Positions 1 to 4,888 of a stretch of 9,628 bases of DNA are shown here, piece after piece (positions within the stretch are counted from its first letter, which is position 1; every line of letters begins with the position of its first letter). The notes below the pieces were generated by a model. The model saw only the letters and a program-made list of their open reading frames with translations, ran no database searches and had not been told where the DNA came from. The DNA is from Candidatus Poseidoniales archaeon (GTDB taxonomy: Archaea > Thermoplasmatota > Poseidoniia > Poseidoniales > Poseidoniaceae): contig QQSG01000077.1 of the NCBI GenBank assembly GCA_003602665.1, positions 2,189-11,816 of the forward strand, in the 5' to 3' direction. Made by a program: the position numbers and the translations under genes.

Positions 1-1098
1 AAGATGTCTGGAGATGGCATCCCTCAGGTCGCTGCCGTCCTCGGTTCATGTACAGCAGGTGGAGCGTATGTTCCAGCAATGAGTGATGAATCCATTATCG
101 TAAAAGGTAATGGAACTATATTCTTAGCAGGTCCTCCGTTAGTAAAAGCCGCAACAGGTGAAGTGGTAACGGCTGAAGAATTGGGCGGGGCTGAAGTTCA
201 CACAGTACAATCAGGTGTTGCGGATCATTTTGCTGAGGATGAATCTGAAGCATTGCGAATGGTTCGAAACGTTGTTGAAAACTTAGGTCCGCGAACACTT
301 GCTCCTGCAGCAACCCAGGAGCCTGAACCTCCTGCGCATGATGTTGAAGATCTACTTGGACTCATTCCGAGCGATAATCGTACGCCAATCGATGTACGTG
401 AAATCATCTCACGAGTTGTTGATGGCTCAAGATTCCATGAATTCAAGTCACGTTATGGGACGACGTTGATCTGTGGTTTCGCTCATATTCACGGCCACAA
501 AGTCGGCATTGTGGCTAACAATGGGATTCTCTTTTCGGAATCTTCTGTCAAAGGAGCACACTTTGTCGAATTGTGTGGCCAGAGAGGTATTCCTCTTGTT
601 TTCCTTCAGAACATCACCGGCTTCATGGTTGGAAAGGCCTACGAAGCAGGTGGTATCGCAAAGGACGGTGCAAAACTCGTCACTGCAGTTTCATGTGTCA
701 ATGTACCAAAGTTCACCATCATCGTTGGTGGTTCTCACGGAGCAGGAAATTACGGAATGTGTGGTCGAGCATACGATCCGCGTTTCCTATTCATGTGGCC
801 AAACAGCAGAATCTCAGTCATGGGTGGACCGCAAGCAGCAGATGTTCTTACGACCGTGAAACAAGATCAACGTGCTCGTGAAGGTCTTTCTCCTATGGAG
901 GGTGATGAACTTGATGAATTCCGTTCTCCAATTCTTGAGAAGTACGAACGAGAAGGTTCACCTTACTATTCCACTGCACGTTTGTGGGACGATGGAATCA
1001 TCGATCCTCGAGATACAAGAGATGTGCTTGGCCTTTGTCTAGCTTCGGCTCGAAATGCTCCTATGCCAGAAGGAAAATACGGAATTTTCAGAATGTAA
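1..1098 (+). CDS. liuB: Methylcrotonyl-CoA carboxylase beta (carboxyltransferase) subunit, 5'-truncated by window edge
   Basis: Carboxyltransferase subunit of a biotin-dependent acyl-CoA carboxylase. It moves the carboxyl group from carboxybiotin to 3-methylcrotonyl-CoA in leucine breakdown, in the cytoplasm. The frame is open from base 1 (AAG, Lys). The ATG at position 4 is an internal Met of the conserved stretch before GIPQVA, not a start; about 165 N-terminal residues should lie to the left, as the family is about 530-560 aa. Visible motifs (residue 1 = Lys): GSCTAGGAYVPAMSDE near 15-30, IFLAGPPLVKAATGE near 40-54, a linker rich in Pro and Glu near 100-120 between the two crotonase-like halves, FLQNITGFMVG near 201-211, and GGSHGAGNYGMCGRAYDPRF near 243-262. 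The C-terminus GIFRM and the NITGFMVG motif are typical of methylcrotonyl-CoA rather than propionyl-CoA carboxylases. Known leucine genes follow directly (liuC-like, biotin carboxylase), which supports this substrate. A related geranyl-CoA carboxylase is a less likely alternative. Confidence 0.93.
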   Translation, partial: KMSGDGIPQVAAVLGSCTAGGAYVPAMSDESIIVKGNGTIFLAGPPLVKAATGEVVTAEELGGAEVHTVQSGVADHFAEDESEALRMVRNVVENLGPRTLAPAATQEPEPPAHDVEDLLGLIPSDNRTPIDVREIISRVVDGSRFHEFKSRYGTTLICGFAHIHGHKVGIVANNGILFSESSVKGAHFVELCGQRGIPLVFLQNITGFMVGKAYEAGGIAKDGAKLVTAVSCVNVPKFTIIVGGSHGAGNYGMCGRAYDPRFLFMWPNSRISVMGGPQAADVLTTVKQDQRAREGLSPMEGDELDEFRSPILEKYEREGSPYYSTARLWDDGIIDPRDTRDVLGLCLASARNAPMPEGKYGIFRM

Positions 1099-1139
1099 AT
1101 TCCAATTGGAAATTTAAAATTACAATTGAGGTTTTTAGA
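1099..1139 (+). promoter_or_regulatory. Spacer with ribosome binding site of the hydratase gene
   Basis: This 41-base AT-rich gap separates the carboxyltransferase stop from the hydratase ATG. It contains GAGG at 1128-1131, eight bases before the ATG at 1140, which decides that start over the longer reading frame opening at 984. A 12-base perfect palindrome (TTCCAATTGGAA, 1100-1111) and a TATA-like TTTAAAAT (1113-1120) are also present. A promoter here would start transcription close to the ATG and could leave out the Shine-Dalgarno, so continued operon transcription is more likely. Confidence 0.6.
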
Positions 1140-1997
1140 ATGTTAACAATGGATAATCCCCCTGAAACAACCCTTGTTTCCTTGTCGATAGAAGGAAGTT
1201 CAGCACGTATTGAATTAATCCGTGAAGACAAGTATAATGCGATGAATGTAGCAATGATTACTGAACTCATAGAACTGTTCGAATGGACTGCTGAGCGTAG
1301 TGCAGGCCGCCAAGACGCATTGATTGACTCGAATGGGAATCCATACTTGAGAACGCTCGTTCTTTCCGGAAAAGGCCGACATTTCTGCGCAGGTGCTGAT
1401 ATCAACATGATGCGTGATGCAGGAGCGAACACTCCCGAAGAAAATAGAAACGACAGCGAACGTCTAGATCGCCTCTTCAATGGACTATGGTCCCATCCAT
1501 GTTTCACAATCGGAGCCATTCAAGGCGTTGCCTTAGGTGGCGGAGCAGGATTAATCGCTTGCCTAGATTATGTCATTGCTACAGAGGATGTAAAAATCGC
1601 TCTATCAGAAGCGAAGTTAGGGATTCTTCCGGCAGTTATCGGCCCCTATGTGTACCGAAGAGTCGGTTCAGCCAACTTCCGCCGTCTGGCTATGCAGGCA
1701 AGCCGGATTAAAGCAGACGAGGCTCTTCGAATAGGATTTATTGAACGCATTGTTGATGGTCAAGAAGACTTCACAGACGCAGTTGAATCAATTATCTCAG
1801 AAGTTCTTACTACTGGTCCCAGCGCAGCAACGCTTGCTAAGGAACTCAGTGTTGGATTCGACCGATGGACAGGTGATGATGAATCTCTTCGTAATTGGAC
1901 ACTCGATTTCACAAGTAGAATGCGTGGTTCCAGAGAAGGTCAGGAAGGACTTTCCTCCTTCCTAGAAAAGCGTCCTGCAGATTGGAAACCAGAATGA
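1140..1997 (+). CDS. liuC: Methylglutaconyl-CoA hydratase-like enoyl-CoA hydratase (crotonase family)
   Basis: A 285-aa crotonase-family enzyme, probably hydrating 3-methylglutaconyl-CoA to HMG-CoA, the step after methylcrotonyl-CoA carboxylase. The start is ATG 1140, chosen for the GAGG eight bases upstream; ATG 1149 is possible. The open frame back to 984 overlaps the previous gene and has a non-family N-terminus. The oxyanion-hole motifs are HFCAGADI (residues 81-88) and ALGGGAGL (131-138). LSEAKLGILPAVIGPYV (155-171) carries Glu157, the expected catalytic glutamate; the other glutamate of classical enoyl-CoA hydratases is Gly137 here. From memory, bacterial LiuC proteins share that Gly and the PAVI.P.V pattern, which is why LiuC is preferred over a fatty-acid enoyl-CoA hydratase. 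The C-terminus FLEKRPADWK (274-283) is typical of the family. A roughly 15-residue polar segment around 55-70 (SAGRQDALIDSNGNP) is longer than I expect in LiuC. The gene lies 41 bp after liuB and 9 bp before the biotin carboxylase gene. Confidence 0.88.
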   Translation: MLTMDNPPETTLVSLSIEGSSARIELIREDKYNAMNVAMITELIELFEWTAERSAGRQDALIDSNGNPYLRTLVLSGKGRHFCAGADINMMRDAGANTPEENRNDSERLDRLFNGLWSHPCFTIGAIQGVALGGGAGLIACLDYVIATEDVKIALSEAKLGILPAVIGPYVYRRVGSANFRRLAMQASRIKADEALRIGFIERIVDGQEDFTDAVESIISEVLTTGPSAATLAKELSVGFDRWTGDDESLRNWTLDFTSRMRGSREGQEGLSSFLEKRPADWKPE

Positions 1998-2002
1998 GGT
2001 GA
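1996..2002 (+). promoter_or_regulatory. Ribosome binding site of the biotin carboxylase gene
   Basis: GAGGTGA lies four bases before the ATG at 2007 and overlaps the TGA stop of the hydratase gene. The placement suggests translational coupling within the operon. Confidence 0.7.
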
Positions 2003-2006
2003 AACA

Positions 2007-3512
2007 ATGATCCGACGTGTCTTGGTTGCGAACCGTGGCGAAATCGCCTGTCGTATCCTTCGTGCATGTCGAGAAGCTGGTCTTTCATCCGTTGCTATTT
2101 ATGCTGAAAACGATAAAACTGGAATGTTCCGAGAACTTGCAGACGAATCCGTTCTTCTTGAAGGGGATTCAATTACAGAGACTTATCTCAATGGTGCAGC
2201 CATTATTCAAGTTGCTAAAGATTCAGGAGCAGATGCAATCCATCCTGGATTCGGTTTCCTTTCTGAACGAGCAGAATTCGCACAGGCTGTAATGGATGCT
2301 GGATTGATTTGGATTGGGCCATCGCCTCAAGCCATTGAACAAATGGGGGATAAGATGTCTGCTCGTCAGATTATGAAACAAGCGGGCGTTCCTGTCATTC
2401 CTGGTGTTGAAATCGAAGAGGAGGATGAAGAACGGGCTCTCGAGGATATCCGTCAGGCAGCCCTCGAAACAGGTTATCCATTACTGCTCAAAGCCACTGC
2501 AGGTGGGGGCGGGAAAGGAATGCGTGTTGTCAATGCTGTGGAAGAACTCGAATCTTCAGCACGCTCTGCTCGTCGTGAAGCAGTTACTGCGTTTGGAGAT
2601 GGCCGAGTTTATGTCGAAAAATTACTTCAAACATCAAAGCACGTTGAGATCCAAGTTCTTGCAGATACGCATGGTCGATGCATCCACCTAGGAGAGCGTG
2701 AATGCAGTGTTCAACGACGCCATCAGAAAGTCTTCGAAGAAGCCCCATGCGCCTCAATGAGTCCATCTCTTCGAGAACAGATGGGACAAGCTGCAGTATC
2801 TGCAGCACAGGCTGTTGATTACGTAGGAGCAGGAACAGTAGAATTCCTCTTAGCAGAGGATGGTTCATTCTACTTCCTTGAAATGAACACCCGAATTCAA
2901 GTTGAACATCCAGTGACTGAAATGGTTACTGGAGTCGATTTAGTTCGCGAACAGTTACGTATTGCAGCAGGAGAGCCTATGTCCGTAGGTGAACTGGAAC
3001 TACGAGGGCATGCAATCGAAGTTCGCTTGTACGCAGAAGACCCAAGCAACAACTTCCTTCCTGCAATTGGTCCATTAGCAGTCTTCCGTCCTCCAACAGG
3101 TCCTGGAATACGTTTGGATACCGGAGTAAGAGAAGGTGATGATGTAACACCTCATTATGATCCAATGCTCGCAAAACTCATCGTATGGGCACCATCGAGA
3201 GCAGAAGCGCTTCAACGAATGCGTCGAGCACTCGATGAATTCGTTGTCCTTGGTACTACAACCAACATCGGTTTCCTAAGAGCACTCTGCGATACAAACG
3301 AAGTCATTAGTGGGGATACGTACACGACAATGATTGATGATGTATTTCCAAGCGGTTACGAATTTAATCCAACCCAAGAACATCTCGATGTTGCATTACT
3401 GACTGCAGCAGTTGCTGAAACGACAGGGATGCATCGAGTGACCCTTTCCTCATCGTCATCAAACGAAAGCATTCCTAGCCCATTCCAGACGCTGAATAGG
3501 AGGTATCCTTGA
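2007..3512 (+). CDS. Biotin carboxylase subunit of methylcrotonyl-CoA carboxylase (split alpha subunit)
   Basis: A 501-aa ATP-grasp enzyme that carboxylates biotin on the carrier protein using ATP and bicarbonate. The N-terminal motif RRVLVANRGEIACRI (3-17) is followed by HPGFGFLSER (79-88), the glycine-rich ATP loop LKATAGGGGKGM (161-172), HQKVFEEAP (239-247), EMNTRIQVEHPVTE (292-305) and the C-terminal GHAIEVRLYAEDP (334-346). By alignment to E. coli biotin carboxylase from memory, the active-site residues are present: Lys116, Lys162, His212, Lys241, Glu279, Glu292, Asn294, Arg296 and Arg340. The protein stops after the carboxylase domain with a Ser-rich tail (480-491), so it lacks the BT and biotinyl domains that full-length methylcrotonyl-CoA carboxylase alpha subunits (about 650-720 aa) carry. 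Those domains are in the next gene, which overlaps this stop by one base. Gene order points to leucine catabolism, but the same subunit could also serve another acyl-CoA carboxylase, as is known for some archaea and actinobacteria. Confidence 0.93.
   Translation: MIRRVLVANRGEIACRILRACREAGLSSVAIYAENDKTGMFRELADESVLLEGDSITETYLNGAAIIQVAKDSGADAIHPGFGFLSERAEFAQAVMDAGLIWIGPSPQAIEQMGDKMSARQIMKQAGVPVIPGVEIEEEDEERALEDIRQAALETGYPLLLKATAGGGGKGMRVVNAVEELESSARSARREAVTAFGDGRVYVEKLLQTSKHVEIQVLADTHGRCIHLGERECSVQRRHQKVFEEAPCASMSPSLREQMGQAAVSAAQAVDYVGAGTVEFLLAEDGSFYFLEMNTRIQVEHPVTEMVTGVDLVREQLRIAAGEPMSVGELELRGHAIEVRLYAEDPSNNFLPAIGPLAVFRPPTGPGIRLDTGVREGDDVTPHYDPMLAKLIVWAPSRAEALQRMRRALDEFVVLGTTTNIGFLRALCDTNEVISGDTYTTMIDDVFPSGYEFNPTQEHLDVALLTAAVAETTGMHRVTLSSSSSNESIPSPFQTLNRRYP
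3498..3504 (+). promoter_or_regulatory. Ribosome binding site of the biotinyl carrier gene
   Basis: AGGAGGT ends seven bases before ATG 3512, inside the end of the biotin carboxylase gene. It fixes the start at the ATG rather than at the TTG one codon earlier (3509). Confidence 0.75.
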
Positions 3513-3979
3513 TGCAGCATGAATTTAGGTTCAACAATGAGGTTCACGAGGTAACGCTTGAGCGTACGCCTAAAATTTGGACATTCGCCAACCATTGTGC
3601 CCATCCAAGAGAAGATGGCCGCGTTCGGATCTATTTCGAAGACGGAACAAAAGCCTGGGCTCATGTAGCGAAAGTAGGCGATGTGTGGTGGGTTCACCAT
3701 AGCGGTCATATCTACACACTTGAGCGAATTGAACCCGGTGTAAGTGCAGATGAACAACATGGAGGCTTGGTCGCTCCAATGCCTGGAACAGTCCTAGAAG
3801 TCCTCGTATCTGAAGGCCAATCCGTAGAAGCTGGTCAAACTCTTATGATTTTAGAGGCCATGAAAATGGAACACAGAGTCGTAGCATCAGAAGATGGAAT
3901 TGTCACAAAGGTTTCATTTTCTGAAGGTGATCGAGTTGAACAAGGTGCAAGTTTGCTCGAAGTCGAAAGCAATCAGTAG
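3512..3979 (+). CDS. Biotin carboxyl carrier subunit with BT-like N-terminal region
   Basis: A 155-aa protein carrying the biotin of the carboxylase complex. Residues about 84-152 form a biotinyl/lipoyl hammerhead domain with LVAPMPGTV (86-94) and the biotinylation motif EAMKM, in which Lys118 is the attachment site. The N-terminal 75 residues are beta-rich, with Trp-rich DVWWVHHSGHIYTLE (57-71). This resembles the end of the BT domain that docks the alpha to the beta subunit in methylcrotonyl-CoA carboxylase; the match is by eye and less certain. The protein thus looks like the C-terminal half of an alpha subunit made as a separate chain. The ATG shares its A with the TGA of the biotin carboxylase gene (TGATG), and a strong AGGAGGT precedes it, so the two chains should be made in coupled amounts. 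No biotin ligase is visible in the window. Confidence 0.92.
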   Translation: MQHEFRFNNEVHEVTLERTPKIWTFANHCAHPREDGRVRIYFEDGTKAWAHVAKVGDVWWVHHSGHIYTLERIEPGVSADEQHGGLVAPMPGTVLEVLVSEGQSVEAGQTLMILEAMKMEHRVVASEDGIVTKVSFSEGDRVEQGASLLEVESNQ

Positions 3980-4094
3980 ACTTGGAGTATTACATGCCGA
4001 GCATATCGGTACCCTCTGACAAGACGTCTAAGCAAAGGGGTGCACTTGGCATTCGATTAGAAAAGAAATCGCAAGCGATATGCCGGGCTATTTC
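3980..4094. other. Convergent intergenic region without recognised gene
   Basis: This stretch lies between the stop of the plus-strand operon and the T-run of the minus-strand terminator. It holds only a short palindrome (AGACGTCT, 4022-4029) and small weak inverted repeats. No T-rich plus-strand terminator is seen, so where operon transcription ends is unclear. A reading frame from TTG 3982 into the MC1 gene has no ribosome binding site and no recognisable protein features. Confidence 0.5.
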
Positions 4095-4153
4095 AAAAAA
4101 TAATAAAGAAAAAGAAAAGAGGCCCAACCGAAGACCTGAATCCTCGGTTGGGC
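4095..4153 (-). terminator. Hairpin plus T-rich tail terminating MC1 transcription
   Basis: GCCCAACCGA (4122-4131) and TCGGTTGGGC (4144-4153) form a perfect 10-bp stem with a 12-base loop. Read on the minus strand, the stem is followed by CTCTTTTCTTTTTCTTT and later by six T (4100-4095). This is the right arrangement for ending transcription of MC1, whose stop is 77 bases before the hairpin. On the plus strand no T-run follows, so it is not an obvious bidirectional terminator. Confidence 0.75.
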
Positions 4154-4230
4154 GGCTGGCTGCGTGTTTAAGCGTCTATACGCGGCAGCAACACTCGTCG
4201 AACGAGTCTAAGATCAAAAGATCAAGCGCC

Positions 4231-4494
4231 TCAAAGGTGCTCGATGCCTTGCTTCTTGACGTTAGCCTTCTTGATCTTGTCTGGAAGCCACGCTGGGCCG
4301 CCTGCTGGCTTGTCGACCATTGAGATCGAGCCAGTGAAGACGTGTACACGCTTGGTGCCACGCTCTCGTAGGCGGATGTTCGTGTGTCCACGGGTTGCAG
4401 CTTTGAGGGCCGCTCCTCGTGGTTGCTTGCTAGCAAATACTTGGCTTGTGTCTTTACCGTTCTCCATGAGAACGAAATATTTCTTGTCTGACAT
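4231..4494 (-). CDS. Chromosomal DNA-binding protein MC1
   Basis: An 87-aa small basic protein of the archaeal MC1 family, a monomeric architectural protein that bends DNA and packs the chromosome. Family hallmarks are KQPRGAALKAATRG (23-36), IRLRERGTKRVHVFTG (40-55) and PAWLPDKI (67-74). They match the Methanosarcina protein nearly in full, including Trp69 of the PAW.P segment in the DNA-binding arm. Between the RG at 35-36 and IRLRERG only three residues remain, whereas the Methanosarcina protein, as I recall it, has a loop about 6-7 residues longer. The start is ATG 4494: GGAGG lies eight bases upstream (4507-4503). The in-frame ATG 4527 lies only about 9 bases after the TATA box, so it should be upstream of the transcript start. 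The gene is monocistronic, with its own promoter and terminator. Confidence 0.95.
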   Translation of the reverse strand: MSDKKYFVLMENGKDTSQVFASKQPRGAALKAATRGHTNIRLRERGTKRVHVFTGSISMVDKPAGGPAWLPDKIKKANVKKQGIEHL

Positions 4495-4502
4495 TTGGAT
4501 TT

Positions 4503-4507
4503 CCTCC
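4503..4507 (-). promoter_or_regulatory. Shine-Dalgarno of the MC1 gene
   Basis: GGAGG on the minus strand, eight bases before ATG 4494. This is the main reason for choosing that start over the in-frame ATG 33 bases further upstream. Confidence 0.8.
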
Positions 4508-4530
4508 AAATCATAATCAGAACCCATAGT

Positions 4531-4546
4531 TATTATATTTTTCGCC
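4531..4546 (-). promoter_or_regulatory. Archaeal promoter (BRE and TATA box) of the MC1 gene
   Basis: On the minus strand GGCGAAAAATATAATA combines a purine-rich BRE-like GCGAAAA with a TATA box (AATATAATA). With the usual 22-27 base distance from TATA centre to start site, transcription should begin near 4508-4514. That gives a leader of about 15-20 bases holding the GGAGG. The promoter begins immediately after the T-run of the preceding terminator. Confidence 0.65.
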
Positions 4547-4547
4547 G

Positions 4548-4577
4548 AAAAAAGGCAATACTGCTCAACATATTGCC
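4548..4577 (-). terminator. Hairpin and T6 terminator of the Lrp-domain gene
   Basis: GGCAATA (4554-4560) and TATTGCC (4571-4577) form a perfect 7-bp stem with a 10-base loop. On the minus strand the stem is followed at once by six T (4553-4548). It sits 53 bases after the stop of the Lrp-domain gene and directly before the MC1 promoter, so it should end the giant-protein/Lrp transcript and insulate MC1. Confidence 0.75.
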
Positions 4578-4630
4578 CTCAGTACCCCTTTCCAAACGCT
4601 GTTTTTGGCCGAAATGGCCTACTGGATGGC

Positions 4631-4864
4631 CTAAAATTCGGCACCTGCGAGCGTCTTCGTGTCAAGTACTCCAGGAATTTGACGAATTGACTCAACAACT
4701 GCTTTTGCAATTGAGGAAAGATCTGATGCCTCTAGCTTTACAATGACGTCATAATCTCCAAAGAGGACGGTTGCATCTGAAACAGATTCAAGTTGTTGTA
4801 ACTGCAGGTACACATCATGTTCTGCACCTGGAGACACATTCAGCAGTACATATCCTATAGCCAT
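4631..4864 (-). CDS. Stand-alone Lrp/AsnC ligand-binding (RAM) domain protein
   Basis: A 77-aa protein consisting only of the alpha-beta ligand-binding domain of Lrp/AsnC regulators, without the helix-turn-helix. The pattern AIGYVLLNVSPGAE (2-15), VSDATVLFGDYDVIVKLEA (28-46) and IRQIPGVLDTKTL (60-72) is typical of this domain; the FGDYD turn (35-39) lies in the region that binds the small-molecule effector, often an amino acid, between dimers. Stand-alone forms are common in archaea and may modulate full-length Lrp proteins or other targets; the ligand and partner here are unknown. The ATG is 24 bases after the stop of the giant surface-protein gene, with no clear Shine-Dalgarno, so expression probably depends on transcription and perhaps translation from upstream. 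A terminator follows. Proximity to an amino-acid catabolic operon on the opposite strand may be chance. Confidence 0.88.
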   Translation of the reverse strand: MAIGYVLLNVSPGAEHDVYLQLQQLESVSDATVLFGDYDVIVKLEASDLSSIAKAVVESIRQIPGVLDTKTLAGAEF

Positions 4865-4888
4865 CGTAACCGTTCATTGCACTTTGAC

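Noticed and set aside
984..1139. Longer N-terminus of the hydratase, starting at 984
   Set aside because: It overlaps the carboxyltransferase gene by 115 bases. The 52 extra residues do not look like crotonase sequence, and a GAGG stands correctly before ATG 1140.
3509..3511. TTG start for the biotinyl carrier gene
   Set aside because: The ATG next to it (3512) fits the AGGAGGT spacing and is the normal start codon.
4193..4207. Small inverted repeat ACTCG-TCGAA-CGAGT just after the MC1 stop
   Set aside because: A five-base-pair stem without a T-run; too weak to call next to the clear terminator further on.
3980..4230. Possible tRNA or small RNA in the convergent region
   Set aside because: No cloverleaf or conserved T-loop sequence was found; the only strong structure is the terminator hairpin.
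3982..4323. Plus-strand reading frame of 113 codons
   Set aside because: It begins with TTG without a ribosome binding site, crosses the terminator hairpin and runs antisense to the MC1 gene.
4495..4527. ATG 4527 as MC1 start
   Set aside because: It lies about 9 bases after the TATA box, before the expected RNA start, and the extra residues precede the usual MC1 N-terminus. The GGAGG serves ATG 4494.
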